Below, in pieces: positions 24,451 to 36,709 of a stretch of 64,000 nucleotides of DNA; position 1 is the first letter of the stretch; each line of letters starts with the position of its first letter. This DNA comes from Aquilaria yunnanensis. Taxonomy: Eukaryota; Streptophyta; Magnoliopsida; Malvales; Thymelaeaceae. A model generated the notes under the pieces. That model ran no database searches and had not been told where the DNA came from. It worked only from the letters and a program-made list of their open reading frames with translations. The stretch lies in assembly GCA_039654915.1 (NCBI GenBank), contig CM077600.1, positions 41,462,492-41,526,491 of the forward strand, read 5' to 3'. Made by a program: the position numbers and the translations under genes.

Positions 24451-26504
24451 AAAATACAACTATGTCTTAACATAAGGATTAAATAAAGAAACAATGACTG
24501 CAAAGTGTACAGAAAGGAAAAGTGAACATAATGATGTATGATATACCTAGTTAGCAAAAAATGGATGTCAGAAGCAAATGAAGTAAAAGTATCAACATTA
24601 TAATATCAATACATTATTCGAAGGCTCCTAATGTGACACTGCTCCTACCTAATGTATAATGATGATTGAACAGGGAAATGAATACCACAGCATGTTCAGG
24701 AAGAAGCATACACACACACATATATAGAGAAACAGCCTGAGAGAGCAAAATGGGGAGACGATAATTCTTCTTGAAGGAACAGGATGCTGAAACACAAAGA
24801 CCTTCATAGAATTTCAAACTGGTGTGATAAATGGTGGATAAAATGTAAAAATATGTAATTAGTTATGAGAAGCCATAAAGTTTTGAAAATTGAAACAGAA
24901 CTTCAAAAAATCAGAGATAAACACCAGAAGATATAATTCAAGTGGCAAAGAACAATTTATGAGAAAGGTATATAAGACACGGAAGAGAAATTGGTGCGGG
25001 ACGGTTGTTTGAATACCTGGGAAGATGATCAGCACTCTCTGGTTTAGACTGTAGTAGTGTGTTGCAAGTGTCCTAAAAAGCACCAAGTTACCTGATGCAA
25101 TGCATAAAATAATTGCAAGATTTAACCTATCAAAGTTTTAAAATATATATATATATACCTGCTTGCAACAAACACAACCAGGTTTCCACATGCATCAAAA
25201 CTCACAAAGGATTTGCAATGAATATAACATCAATCCTTACTGAAGGATGAAGAAATCAAAGCAAGCAAATCAAAAGAGACAACAAGCTCCAAACCTTATA
25301 GGGTCCAGAATAAATTTTGAGTTCACGAACACCACAGCAAGATGTGACAGTGCGCTGAAAAGCGACAGTGAGTACGAACGGAACAAAAGCACTAATGATC
25401 TTGTTGGCTACACCGAATGGCTCGTGCTGAACCTCTCACATTCGTCGGACAAGGGGCTTAACGACCTAAACCCAAGAGTCACTGCAACATACATGAAAGA
25501 AAAGCGAAAAAATTATTTGAACGATAACGCAATAGAAGTTCTTATGAAAGAACAAACGGAGCACATAAAATAGAGAAATCCAGTGGTCCCCAAACATGGA
25601 AACAGATAAATATATCGAATCACTTGAGACATGGCACTAGAGTTAACCCAAGCTTGCAACAGAATAAACAATACGTCTTCTCCTTCTTCTTCTTACAATA
25701 AACAAGCAACTGTTGATTAAAGTGAAAAGAAACATAAAACCCAAGTTCCATATCCAAATTAATGAGCAATGATAAAGGATCCATAATTTATCCGACTAAA
25801 TGACCAAACTTCAAATAACGTAAATGTAAGACAGAACCTACTTGTTGGATAGAGAATGATTATAATTAGCTCAAATCAAGAAATAATTATCCACAAAAGC
25901 TGCCCATTATTAGCTGTTCACGCTGCCTCGAAATGGAAGAAGTTTAAAATCATGGAAGGATAGGGTTCAACTTATTTCCCATTTCAAATTTTTTACATGG
26001 AGCAGAAGATTAATTTTGTATCAGAGAGTAGCAAGGCAGCCACAAAACACCAACTTAAGCGAAAACCTTCTTCGCACTGAGTGCAGCAAAATTCATCAAA
26101 TCAATTACAAAAGGGAGATTCTAACCGAGTTGCTATTGATTGCAGAAGCAAAGCGTTATCTGCTTCAGATTCTGACAAATTTGCTGCTTGCTACCCTTGA
26201 TTCGAGAATGACGGAGACGGACAAGCGAGGCGTCCAGTACGGAGGATGAGGAAGTGGCCAACGGCGAGCGCGCACGACGTAATCAGAACCTATCGCGCAT
26301 TTTCGCCGGGGAGTTGTCTGTCTGTGTCGAGGAGTGGACTTGGGGGGAAGGTGGGTGGGCTGTACATATCTCCAGCTTGTGTTCGCATGTAGTTTTAGGA
26401 AAAAAGCGCGGGCTACTGGAAGAAAGCGCGGGCTACTGGGATTTGTGAGAGGGAAAACCACATAAACTTGATCAATGAGAAACTTGGTGGCCAAATTTTA
26501 ATGG
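24451..26504 (-). other. Possible leader/promoter of a minus-strand transcript; no firm gene
   Basis: The stretch lacks clear repeats and is less AT-rich than its surroundings. On the minus strand, 26450 down to about 25800 resembles a plant promoter and 5' leader. A 17-base word, AAAGCGCGGGCTACTGG, is directly repeated at about 26403 and 26424. The open frame at 25247-25573 on the plus strand shows no family resemblance. Confidence 0.3.
25017..25195 (-). other. Two small splice-compatible open exons of unknown identity
   Basis: On the minus strand an ATG at 25195 opens 12 codons (MHVETWLCLLQA) to a GT donor at 25159/25158. After an intron of 67 bases, an acceptor (GCATCAG) leads to 25091-25017 (NLVLFRTLATHYYSLNQRV, then LIIFP) and another CAG|GTATTC donor. 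Frame is kept across the junction. I cannot place the peptide or find the next exon. It could be an untranslated leader with chance coding capacity. Confidence 0.2.
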
Positions 26505-26740
26505 CAGAAATATCATATTTGCCACTACTGCTTTGGATAGGAAATAAATATATCACTATAATTTTTTTTTTTCCTTAATTTTTTACTAATATTTTAAAAT
26601 GAACTGACTGAATATGTCATTACAAGTTAAAAAATAATAGAAAATGATAGAAATAACATATTTTAAAAATTTGAGATTATTATGTATTTTTTTAAAAAAA
26701 TACTAGGACCTTTACGAATTTTTAACTGTTAGAGCAAGGG
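26505..26740. mobile_element. Truncated copy of the 14824-type Mutator-like MITE
   Basis: The run ATATCATATTTGCCACTAC, GCTTTGGATAGG, CACTATAATTTTTTTT, ACTAATATTTTAAAATG and AGGACCTTTACGA follows the left half of the element at 14824-15415 phrase by phrase. The right inverted repeat is absent. Confidence 0.65.
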
Positions 26741-26811
26741 TGTTGTGTGTGCATTGAGTTTTGAAGTCATGCTCTATCCGCAAACCTAGAAACAGGCATT
26801 AAAAAAATTAA

Positions 26812-28053
26812 GGAAAAAATACCAAGACCCCTGGAGGTTTAGGGTAACCTACAGCTGTGTCCCCCATTTTTCAAAAACCTCCACTTACCCCCTAAAAACT
26901 TGACTCCGTTAATGTCCGTTACCAAAAAAAGAAAAATTCCTTACTTAGCCCCTCTGACCTACTCCCATAAAAAATTTCTCCCCCAGCTTTTACAGGTAAC
27001 AATTTGCCCCATCTTTAGAACAAAACCTAAATTTCTAAACCAAACCCACTCACCTCGCACAGATGTCATCACCGCCGTCGGCCCAAGTCTGCTTTCACCC
27101 TCCCTCCTCTCCTCTTCTCTCCTCCAGCCTTCTTCTCCCTCCTCTCCTCCCGCCTCCGTTCTTCTCCTCCAGAACTTGACTCCGCCTTCGCATCTCCACT
27201 CCAGAACTTTCGGCTCCCCCGAACAATTCGCCGTCTGATTCCGCTGCTCATTGATTCTCCTCCAACTTCAGCAAGCCCTCATTCGCTATCTCCTCGTTCG
27301 CCGCTGAAACCCTCCTCTCTAAAATCTGCTCGGATCGGAATCGAAAATCAAAAATCGCCGCTGAATCTCCTGGTATCTCCTCGTTTGAATCTACTCGAAT
27401 CTCCTCATTATCTCTATCACCGCCGAGATCATCCTCTCTCGAATTGGAAATCAGAATTGGAATCAGGATCACGAACGGTCGCAGAGGTAAACAAAATCGA
27501 GTGTAGGGGACAAGTACGACGGAGACGGCTGGGAGAAGAGACAGCGAATTCGAACAAATTTGGGTCATGAAGAAAGAGAAAAATAGGCAACTGCTGGCGA
27601 GACAGAAGAGAGATGACGGCGGAGTGAAGAGATGAAGAGAGAACGAAGGCAGAGAGGAGAAGATGGAGACGGAGGCAGAGAGGAGGGAGGAAGAGGTAGG
27701 AGACGGAAATGAAGGAGGAGGGAGGAAGGGCGGTGGGCAGTGGGCAGAAGGAAGGGCGACAGAGGAAAAGGCGGGTTGATGAATTTAATCTGCAAACTCT
27801 GAGGTTGATGTTTAGATATGGGTTTTTTAATTTCTTAGAATTTATTTTTCATTTATGAATTATGTTTTTCTTAACTTAGGGGTAAAGATTATACGCATGA
27901 AGTTTAAGAGGGTTAAGTTAAGTGTTTTTCTTTTTCTATGGTAACAGCCATTAACGGTGTTAATTTTTTAAGGGGTAAGTGTAGATTTTTTTTTAAATAG
28001 AGGATACAACTGTAGGTTACCTCAAACCTTAGGGTAGTCTTGGTATTTTTCCC
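26812..28053. mobile_element. Mutator-like element A with GC-rich cargo (Pack-MULE-like)
   Basis: The ends are inverted repeats of about 110 bases sharing AAAAATACCAAGAC, GGTAACCTACAG, CACTTACCCC and CCGTTAATG between the left end and the complement of the right end. Flanks AAAAATTAA and AAAGATTAA agree at 8 of 9 positions, as expected of a 9-bp target duplication. The interior 27060-27780 is GC-rich, pyrimidine-rich on one side (CTCCTCTCC words) and purine-rich on the other, with short open frames on both strands. No transposase is present. The cargo looks like a captured gene 5' region but I cannot name a parent gene. Confidence 0.75.
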
Positions 28054-28107
28054 AAAGATTAATCTTCCATCGCCCTAAGATAAGTTTCCGACTATGCCCA
28101 TAATTAC

Positions 28108-29171
28108 GGATAAATTGCGTTTGTGGCCCCTAATCTTTAATTGTTATACTATTTTAGACCTTAACCTCAATTTTATACATAAAAATTCTCTAACCTAATT
28201 TATATATTTTTATTTTGAATCTTTTATGGATGAAAAATATTAGTATGGACGGAAAATGCCATATGGCACATCAACATGGATGATTTGCCATGGGGCACAA
28301 TAAATCAATTGCCATGAATGATGTGGAAAAATAAGAAAAAATTATGAAAATTAAAAATATATATTAAAATTAAAAAAATTATTCAAATGGATCAAGTATA
28401 CAAATTGATTCCCTTGCCCCGCTACCCCATCGCTGTTCCCCCAACGCCACTGCCCTACCGCCAGTCACTCGTTCCATTGCCACTAGTCGCTCACCCCATT
28501 ACCATTCCCCCTGCCCCACCACCCTATCATTCGGTGTTCTTCCGTCTCCCATTTGATTTACATTGTCCACCGCTCTTCCATCCCCCCACCTGATTCGCAT
28601 CATCTGCGGCCTATTTGTCCTCCACTTGATTCATGTCATCAGCCATTCCTCTATCCACCACTCAATTCACATCATTTGCCTGAGCCCAGCCGTCGAGCCC
28701 CCACTCAATTCGCATCAACCTCGAGCCCACAGTTGACGAATAGATCCAAGGGAAACGTTAAGCCATTGACATACAGATGCGAGCAATGGAACAGGTGACC
28801 AGCGGTAAGGCAGTGGCACTGGGGGAACAAGGACAGGGCGGCGTGGCAAGGGAATCAATTTGGGTACTCAATCCATTTGAATATTTTATTTTTTTCTTAA
28901 TTTTTATATATTTTTTAATTTTTCTTATTATTTTTATTTTTTCTTACTTTTCCACATCATCTATGGCAATTGATTTATTGTGCCACATGACATATCATTC
29001 ACGTTGGCGTGTCATGTGGCATTTTCTATCCATACTAATGTTTTTCATTCATAAAAAGATTCAAAATAGAACACTTAAATGAGGTTGCTGATTTTTCACG
29101 GACAAAATTAAGGTTAGGGTCTCAAATAATATAATAATTAAAGGTTTGAAGCCACGAATGCAATTTATCCC
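28108..29171. mobile_element. Mutator-like element B with GC-rich cargo
   Basis: Long inverted repeats of about 250-280 bases: the left end (GGATAAATTGC, TTTGTGGC, TTTTGAATCTTTTATG, CAATAAATCAATTGCCAT) matches the complement of the right end phrase by phrase. Flanks CATAATTAC and CATAATCAC agree at 8 of 9 positions. The interior 28390-28860 is richer in C, with repeats of the type CATCATCTGC/CACTCAATTCGCATCA, and encodes only Pro/His-rich low-complexity frames. No transposase. Confidence 0.75.
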
Positions 29172-29195
29172 CATAATCACTATCTTCTTTTCTTA

Positions 29196-31703
29196 GGATA
29201 AAATTCTTTCGCAATCTCCTATATTTAGTATTTATCCTAAAGTGGTTATTTATCTCACCTTGTGCCTTCATAAAGTCCCACACCTCTTAATGCACGTCTT
29301 ACTGCAATCCCTTCTATCAATGTTTCTGTTATTTCGAATAGAAGTTGATAAGGTGTCAATTTAAATGTTAATTTGGCTCTCCAAAATGCCACATATTATC
29401 CGGTTTCATAACAAAAAATGACTATAGTCTATATTGAAATAAAAAAAAATTGAGGCTAAAATTGACACAAATATATAATATTACGGACTTAAAACGTAGA
29501 TTTAGCCAATTTTCATCTTCTTTACCAAATATTCTTCCTCTCGTCCGACGCCGCCCGATTGCTCAGTGTCGCCGCCCTCTTGCAACGCCACAGGCGACCA
29601 CTTCTGCTCCTAAATCAACCTCTACCACACTCTGAGATGACGTTAATTTATCGCAACCACGGCTGCGTCAGGGAAAACATGGGCCTCGCTGGCCCCACCG
29701 ATTTCGAAGCTCTTGTCGACGTCGGTGTGTACCACGCGGTCCAGATCCCCTCCATCCTCTTTCTTCCACCGGAGCTCCACGACCGTCGCAGATTGGTGTC
29801 CGAGAGTCGCCCTTTTTTTCTGGAGCTGGCTCCAAAGCAGCCTTGTCCATGGGCCACCACCCCCATCGGAGATTGAAGGAGAGAGGAATCACGGGCCTGC
29901 TCGAGCACAACCGGCCCCCAGCTCTGCTTCTGCTCAGTGATTTGGTACATAAGCCGGAGCTGAATTCGGGTATTCTTGATGGAATCCGGACAAAATGAGT
30001 TTTTTAGGTTAGAGCTGCGTCTGTCTGTGCGGTTTGTTTATTTGTTAAATTTCGCTTTCTGGGCAGCAGGAGAAGTGTGTGTACTAACGACGCCTCCAGT
30101 CTTATGCAATTGTTTTCTTTATTCAGTCATCATGATTTGGTCTATGCTCTTGTTGAGTTGCGATATGGTTGTGTTTTGTATTGTAGTTGTTGTAAGGACT
30201 TGTAACTAATTTTGCAGTCATTTTTCTATAATTCAATGCCATAAGGCATTTCTATGCAGCCGAGCTTGCTTTTCTCTAATAGTCTCAAGGCACAACACAG
30301 CTCTACTAATGTTTTGTGCATCTGTTCTGTTGTCTTCACAAATTTGGTTTTGATTTTGCGTCAGATTCTTTCATAATTTTTCAATCTTGCCCAATCTCCT
30401 TCCTCATGGTCAAAAGTAATGCCCTTTTATTTGGACTGGGAAAACAATGGAGAGGAGAGAGTCGCCCCACGACTTACAGGCGCGCCGGTGTTGCAAGAGT
30501 GCGGCGACAGTGAGTAGCCGAGCAGCCCTCAGTTAGTCAGTTCTGCTTTTGCTCGCGACGGCACAGACGAAATCCAAGGCCTAAGGGTAGGCAGTGCCCT
30601 CAACATGGCGTAGACGAAGCAGAGGCCGCGATTCGGATCAGCAACAACGACGCCGGGCAACGATAAGGGTGAGGTTGAAGAAGTATAGGGATGTCAATTT
30701 GTATTTTTAAGTGTGGGTATTCTACTTAACCCTATCTCACAAGTAATTGTTTTTTGCTTTTTTTTAATTTAACAGGTTTGGGTCGGGTTTAAATATTTTT
30801 TATTTTATACTTGCCACATATGAGGAGAGTATGAGTTTGGGGATTTACCTTCTCTAAATACTATAGAGAGGGTATGGGTTTAAGTGTTTACCCTCCCTGA
30901 ATGCGGCCTATATCCTACCCGTATATTATATATAATGTATGAATATCTTAAATATTATATATGTATACCAAATTCTAGTCCTATATAACCCAAATATATG
31001 ATATAATTCTAACATAAAAAATCCTAAAATTCACAATCGTATAACAAGGTTACTTTGTTTTCGATTATATTATATATTCAATTATGTCATGCTTTCTTTA
31101 ATTTCAATTTTATATATTGTAATCACTTATGTGGGTATTACAGGTACAATACCCGATCCTACCAGCCCCAATATGATAAGGGTTTGGACGAAAAAATTCT
31201 ATCTACTGTGGGTTGTAGGGAGAATTTGGATAGAGTTTTTATATTATGAGTAGAGTTTAGGAATCACTTTACTCTCTCTAAACCCGATCCGTTGGCATCT
31301 TTAAATAAGGACAACGTTGGATGAGAGGAAGAAGATTTGGGAAAGGAGATGAATATTGACTAAATGTACATTTCAAGTCCCTAAAATTATATGTTTGTGT
31401 CAATTTTGATATGAAATTTTTTAGTCTTCCAATATATTCATCTGTCGTTGTGAAAGAAGATGTCATGTGGCATTTTGGACTGCTACGTGACATTATGGAT
31501 TGCTTCGTGGCATTGTAGACCGCTACATTGACATTCAAATCATCACCTCATCAACTTCTATCTATAATAGCAGAAAAACTGAGGAAAGTAACAAAAATAG
31601 GGAGTACATTAAGGGATAAAAGATTTTATGATAGTACACTATGAGGTAAATGGCCATTTTAGAAAAAGTGTTAAGGCTAAGGGACCATAAATAAATTTTA
31701 CCC
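29196..31703. mobile_element. Mutator-like element C (2.5 kb) with GC-rich cargo and a nested insertion
   Basis: The left terminal repeat (GGATAAAATTC ... TAGAAGTTGAT ... AAAATTGACACAAA ... AATATTCTTCCTCTCGTCC) matches the complement of the right one (GGGTAAAATTT ... TAGAAGTTGAT ... AAAATTGACACAAA ... AATCTTCTTCCTCTCATCC). Together the inverted repeats are 300 bases or more. Flanks CTTTTCTTA and CTTTTCTAA suggest a 9-bp duplication with one mismatch. Cargo at 29550-29960 and 30440-30690 is GC-rich; a frame at 29559-29876 shows no family that I recognise. A hAT-like insert lies at about 30686-31303. Confidence 0.7.
30686..31303. mobile_element. hAT-like non-autonomous insertion nested in element C
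   Basis: Ends TAGGGATGTCAA and, on the complement of the right side, TAAAGATGCCAA form short hAT-style inverted repeats. The interior has the AT-rich, GGGTA/CCCGAT-punctuated sequence common in small plant hAT derivatives. I could not confirm an 8-bp target duplication. Confidence 0.4.
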
Positions 31704-33209
31704 TCTTTTCTAAGGTCCAATTCTTCTTTCACTCTCCTAACTATAAAGGGAAATTTGTAAAATCAATTGATTGTGTCCATCAAACCAATCTAGTATTATT
31801 AAGAATAAAGAGAAGAAATAACAAGTATAAGAGGGAAAATCCAAGTATGCATTCATAAATTCAACCAAACATAAGTTAGATCAAGCAACTAGAACTATAA
31901 AAAGTGTAAAGGAAATCTACTTCATGCTTAGACTAAGAACAAACATTAATCTAGAATCCAACATGTCTATCACCAAAACAAAAAAGAAATAATAAAGAAA
32001 AGAAACAAGAATCCCTTTGAACACCAATGTCTTAATCTTTAAGGGACTCTTAGCTCTTCCTCCAAAAAATTCAAGGCAAAGACTATAAAAATTCAAAAAC
32101 ACTAAGAACAAATATCTCTTCCCCTCAAAAGTGGCACACAAGAATATGATGAAACCTAGGCTAAAATCCCCATTCAAATCTCTTCATCTAAGCCTTATCC
32201 CCTTCCATCTCTTCCTAAGCTTTAATAGCAAACTTGGTTGGTGAGATTTGTCGGCGACAAGTTGTGGAAATGCTTCCATGCTAAAAAAATGGCCCTTCTT
32301 TTTAGGATCCATAATGTGATCCTACTACACAAGAGATGCGACCGCATCTCTTATTCTTCTTCTTCAACACGTTACAGCTCTAGCTTTCACAAATGCAATC
32401 AGACGCTCTTAAATATATGAATTGCATCTCCATCTGTTTGTCCATTTTTTCTCTAATAGTTTCCTTTGATGCGATTGCACCTCTCAGTAAATGCGATCAC
32501 ATTGAGCCTTCTCCAACTCCTCTTCTTCTCTTTTGTTAGTCCCCAAACTTTGCTTCTCTGTGGAATTATGCCTCAATTTGTGCCAAAGTCCACTCAAGCC
32601 TTCTAGGAATGAAATACAACTAACATAAACACAAAATGAACTAAGATCTAGAAAATTTGATTGTAATTTAGCACAAAGGTAGAGTAAACTATATAAGAAC
32701 AACATGTGATTATCAGTAATCAAATTGACCGATTGATCACCTTTACTAAAAAATGATAAAAGAATAAATGTTAAGGGCTCAATTAACCTTTTCAGTCTTC
32801 GCTAGGGCTCTCCACAAACTTTACGAGAAAATGGAAAACAATAATCCAACATAGAAGCAAAAGTGAGGAAAGAGAAATAAATGAAGGATGTGGCAAAGCA
32901 AGAAGAAAACTCAAAAGAGATATCCAATAAAGAACTTGTTTCTTTTCCATCTCCTCTTCTCGTAAGTGGAATTCAAATTATATCAATATATAGGAACATA
33001 CACTGATTTCTATTTTTAATCTTTCATCAATTATTACAATAGAAGTTTTTTACTTATATGATAAGTTACAAGCCTATCTTTATCTCCTAGATAGCTTATA
33101 AATAAGTTGTATAGGACTTGAAATAGAAGTGAACCTCTTGTAATGGCTTTTATAAGTGGCCCTTAATGTTACCACAAACACATAAAGTTGAATACAATAC
33201 AACTTCACA
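31704..33209. other. AT-rich DNA, no gene recognised; probable 5' LTR of the Copia fragment at its right end
   Basis: No coding region or tRNA is evident. Near-palindromic words GATGCGACCGCATCTC (32335) and ATGCGATTGCACCTCTC (32468) hint at an old repeat. The last 200 bases, before the primer-binding site at 33210, are likely LTR sequence, but I see no matching second LTR. Confidence 0.4.
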
Positions 33210-33919
33210 TGGTATCAAAGCAAATGAATTGAAACAAACCAAAATGTCAAACAACAAAAACAATAAAATCACAACAGGGTCGAGCTCGATTTTACTCACA
33301 GTCGCTCCTATGTCACTATTTTACCTTAACCCTTCTAACACTCCAAAAATTATCTTGGTCACCTACTTGTTGAAGGGTGGCAATTACCTGACTTGGCATC
33401 GAGTGATGCTTAATACAGTTAAAGCCAAAAACAAACTGAGATTCATAGACGGATCCCTACAGAAAAATGAAGATGATGCACTATAGGCATAAACGTGGGT
33501 AAGTGCAACTCCAGGGTGATTGCAAGGATCTTTAATGCATTAGCAACAAAATACATAGCAGCATAACATTTTCCAACACAATAACTAAGATGTAGGTTGA
33601 TTTATAGGGGAGGTTCTCCCAGAGTAACTTTACTCGCGTTCATAATCTCAAGTAAGAATTAGCACTTAAACAACAACATGACCTATTTATTATGCCATAC
33701 TATACAAATCTAAAAGGATTACGGGATGAATTGTTGGCTTATACTATTCTTCCTGTTTACACTTGTGAAGTGAAAAAACAACTAAACAAGTTTGGATCAA
33801 TAACCACTTTAAATGAAGCAGCAGCCTTTGCAACTAAGTTGGTGAAGGCAGGAGCTCTCTGTTTCGCAATAAAAGCAAGCTTTGGTACACCCACTATGAG
33901 AATAATAAACATGTCTTAG
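33210..33919 (+). pseudogene. Copia retrotransposon fragment: primer-binding site and gag
   Basis: TGGTATCAAAGC at 33210-33221 is a near-match to the initiator-methionine tRNA primer-binding site used by plant Copia elements. Downstream, an ATG at 33244 opens an 80-residue gag N terminus with the family pattern (SLFYLNPSNTPK, GGNYLTWHRVML, KNKLRFIDGSL), ended by a stop at 33483-33485. Further gag sequence follows at 33692-33919 (YYTNLKGLRDELLAYTILPV, CEVKKQL). Pol is absent, so this is a truncated relic. Confidence 0.7.
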
Positions 33920-33929
33920 ATGATTGCTT

Positions 33930-34699
33930 CAAACCAGCTTGCACAAAGGTGTTGTGTTGCTTGAAATGCAACTCATAGCTCAGTAAATGACCGTATAGAT
34001 CATTTTATAGACATAAAATCAATCCTAGCCAAAATGGATGTGACCAAAAAATCACATTCCAAGCTAAGACCTGTCAAAAAATACTTGATAATCTCATATT
34101 CGTGAAAGGGTTGGCCAATCACAACCAGAGCATCGGCCAAACCCTTGACATGCATAAAATAGTCAGTAATAGAGAGATCCTTCTTCTAAAATGTTGATAG
34201 TTGTAGATGAATTTGCATTATTCTTATATGAAATTGAGATGAAAAGATCTTTTCAAGGGCTATCCAAACTTCATACGAAGTTGTCATGTTAATAACATGA
34301 GCAAAAATCTCCTCAAAGAGGGATAAAAGTATAGCACTTAAAACCATCTGGTCTTGTTGAAACCATAACTAGTATGCCAGGTTTGGAATTTGATTTGCTT
34401 CAATTGCATTAGGTAAAATATCAGACAATTGTTCATTAGTAATGTCTTGGGAGGACACACAAGGGTGCCGCCAACGTACCTTAGAAGTCTTTGACCCTAA
34501 AGATAGGTAGGAATTAAGCTTTCCACTGCAAGTAGTTGTCTCGAGTAAGACGAATGTTTATAAGGTGGCCTAAGTTTAAGGAAGAGGTTGGTAATAGCGG
34601 AGGTGCAAACAGAGAATGGGGGATGAAAGATGAAGATGTTGTCGAAGAATTGATGGAAGACATGATTGATTTTTTAGGTCAGGATAGGCTCTAATACCA
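33930..34699 (-). pseudogene. Copia retrotransposon gag relic, minus strand
   Basis: A primer-binding site TGGTATTAGAGCC reads on the minus strand at 34699-34687. Lower in coordinate, on the same strand, come gag (UBN2-type) pieces such as WFQQDQMVLSAILLSL, TTSYEVWIALEKIF, and ITDYFMHVKGLADAL with EYEIIKYFLTGL. At least one stop interrupts (after QLSTF). It ends within about 10 bases of the opposite-strand Copia gag at 33919, so the two relics are tail to tail. Confidence 0.65.
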
Positions 34700-34880
34700 T
34701 AAAGAATTTATGTTTTGGCTACACACAATAAACTACTTTTACTCATATATTTTATACATGTTTACATGGGTTGCGAGTAGAAGTACAACTTAAGTACATA
34801 CATAAGAGAACAATAATAAGCAAATAACTTCAAGAGCACTCTATCTATTCAGATAACTTAGAGCTTTATCTTCAATATTC

Positions 34881-36593
34881 TGAAAATGAATAAATTTGTA
34901 ATGGTAGTACAAACAAAAATATTTCTAATTGTATTGAATAATAGTTCATTTGTAGTTGCTTCCTCACTAACTAACTCGAACTACTCTTTATTTATGTGAG
35001 AGGGTGAAAATGGGGTTGAGGACAAATGGCCAGTAAGTGGTGGGTTGTGAAAAAAAAATAATATAAAAAATATATAGAGATCAAGCGAAAGTAATCATTG
35101 TGAAATAATAATATAAACATCACACAGAAAAAATAAAATATTTGAATAGTATGAAAATAATTAATGAAATCACAGTTATGAGAACCGAACGAATAATAAT
35201 TGTAAATAAAAATAATTAACCAAAACAGAGTATTTCAGAGTAGAAAAAATTTAGAGCAAAAGTGGGCAAGGTGACTCGTGTGACTATACTTAAATTGTTG
35301 TAATGCATTTAGAACTGACTAAGAATAACCATTCATTAAGCGCACAACAAGACTAGGACTAAAAATAGTGCACTTTAAAATAGAACAGAACATAATACCT
35401 TATATAGAGGATCCAAAATTACACTTTCCCAGTAGTACGGGTACAAAACCAACACCCACCAAAATAGAGTTAAAACAGAGATTCAAAGTATTACAATTGT
35501 CATAAAATTTCAATGCAAAATATCATAATAAAAAAAATACCTAATCCTAACTTGATTAATCAAACACAATATGTTGCATAAATAAGAAAGAATCTAGAAA
35601 AATAAATAAATAAGTAAATAAATAAAATATTTGGAAAATAATTTTAGAATAAAACATGTATTTGGAAACTCTTATTCTAATTGAAAATAAATTTAATGAA
35701 AATAGTTTTATATCGCAATATTGAAAGATTAATAAATTGGAAAGCTTAACATTTTGAAGAAATAATATACACATAATATCAAAATAATATAAATTTTAGA
35801 AATGGTGGTAGCCACTTACTTTAAAACGTAACTTTCCAACTAATAAAATAATGATTTAGTCACCTAAAATAATTATGCAAAAATTTATATCAAAATATAA
35901 CCAATTTAAGGAATAACACAAAATAACTGTTTGACAATGACCTAAGAACCCACCAGTCACAAAACCAGTGCCAAAAGCCCGAGATACTGATGTTGTTATT
36001 AACCCAAGTGTATGATTTAGCCTTAAGTTTGTAGTAACCGAATTGTAACTTTTAAAATTTTTGAATGTCCATCCACCTGCCCCTAAATCTTAAGGACCTA
36101 CTAGGTAACTCAACCTATTATGCCCAGAAATCTTTCCTTCTTCTGTTCCACTCTCCTGCAACTCACCGAACTCCACCAAAATACCTAGCCAAAAGCTCAC
36201 CAATCTAATCATAAAAAATTAAATATATTCAACCAAATCATTAACCTAAGTCCACTTTCAAGTTCTAAGAATAAACTAGTATATGAATTGAAAAATATTA
36301 ACAATCACTTACTGATGATTCTCCCTTGAAGAAAAACTTCACAAGTGTTTTCCCTTGATCCTCAATTGGCAGTTTCTTCTTCTTCTACTTTTTCAACACA
36401 AGAGAGCAGCTACATGAGAAAGTAAAAGAAATATCCAGAACTATACTTTTCTTATTTCCCTCATTTTTAACAACCCATTCATGTTACTTTCCCCTAATTT
36501 CTTTTACATACTTCTTTTTTTTTTCTTTATTGGGCACTGACAAAAAAACCCAAAATAATAAAAAAAAATCTAAATTAATGTTGGGTAATTGCA
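34881..36593 (-). mobile_element. 3' LTR of the Gypsy element
   Basis: Begins TGAAAATGAATAAATTT and ends at ...GTAATTGCA, directly followed by the pyrimidine tract TCCTCCCCTTAAAA, the polypurine tract of a minus-strand element. The left 1.1 kb matches 41151-42660 with many substitutions, so the LTR pair is old. Confidence 0.65.
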
Positions 36594-36709
36594 TCCTCCC
36601 CTTAAAATAAGTTTCGTTTGTAAAACTTACCTTCATTAGTGAATAAAAATGGATATTTATCACACTTTTTTTTGTGTTCCCATGTAGCTTCTGATGATGA
36701 GTGTTTTTC

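Noticed and set aside
25247..25573. A 108-codon plus-strand frame
   Set aside because: It has no recognisable family or promoter and lies in a stretch that looks like a minus-strand leader. Likely chance.
27060..27800. Several frames of 60-112 codons in the GC-rich part of element A
   Set aside because: They overlap on both strands and have low complexity. They were treated as cargo of a Mutator-like element and not as genes.
29559..29950. Overlapping frames of 75-105 codons on both strands
   Set aside because: They are cargo of element C with no family resemblance. I could not support a host gene here.
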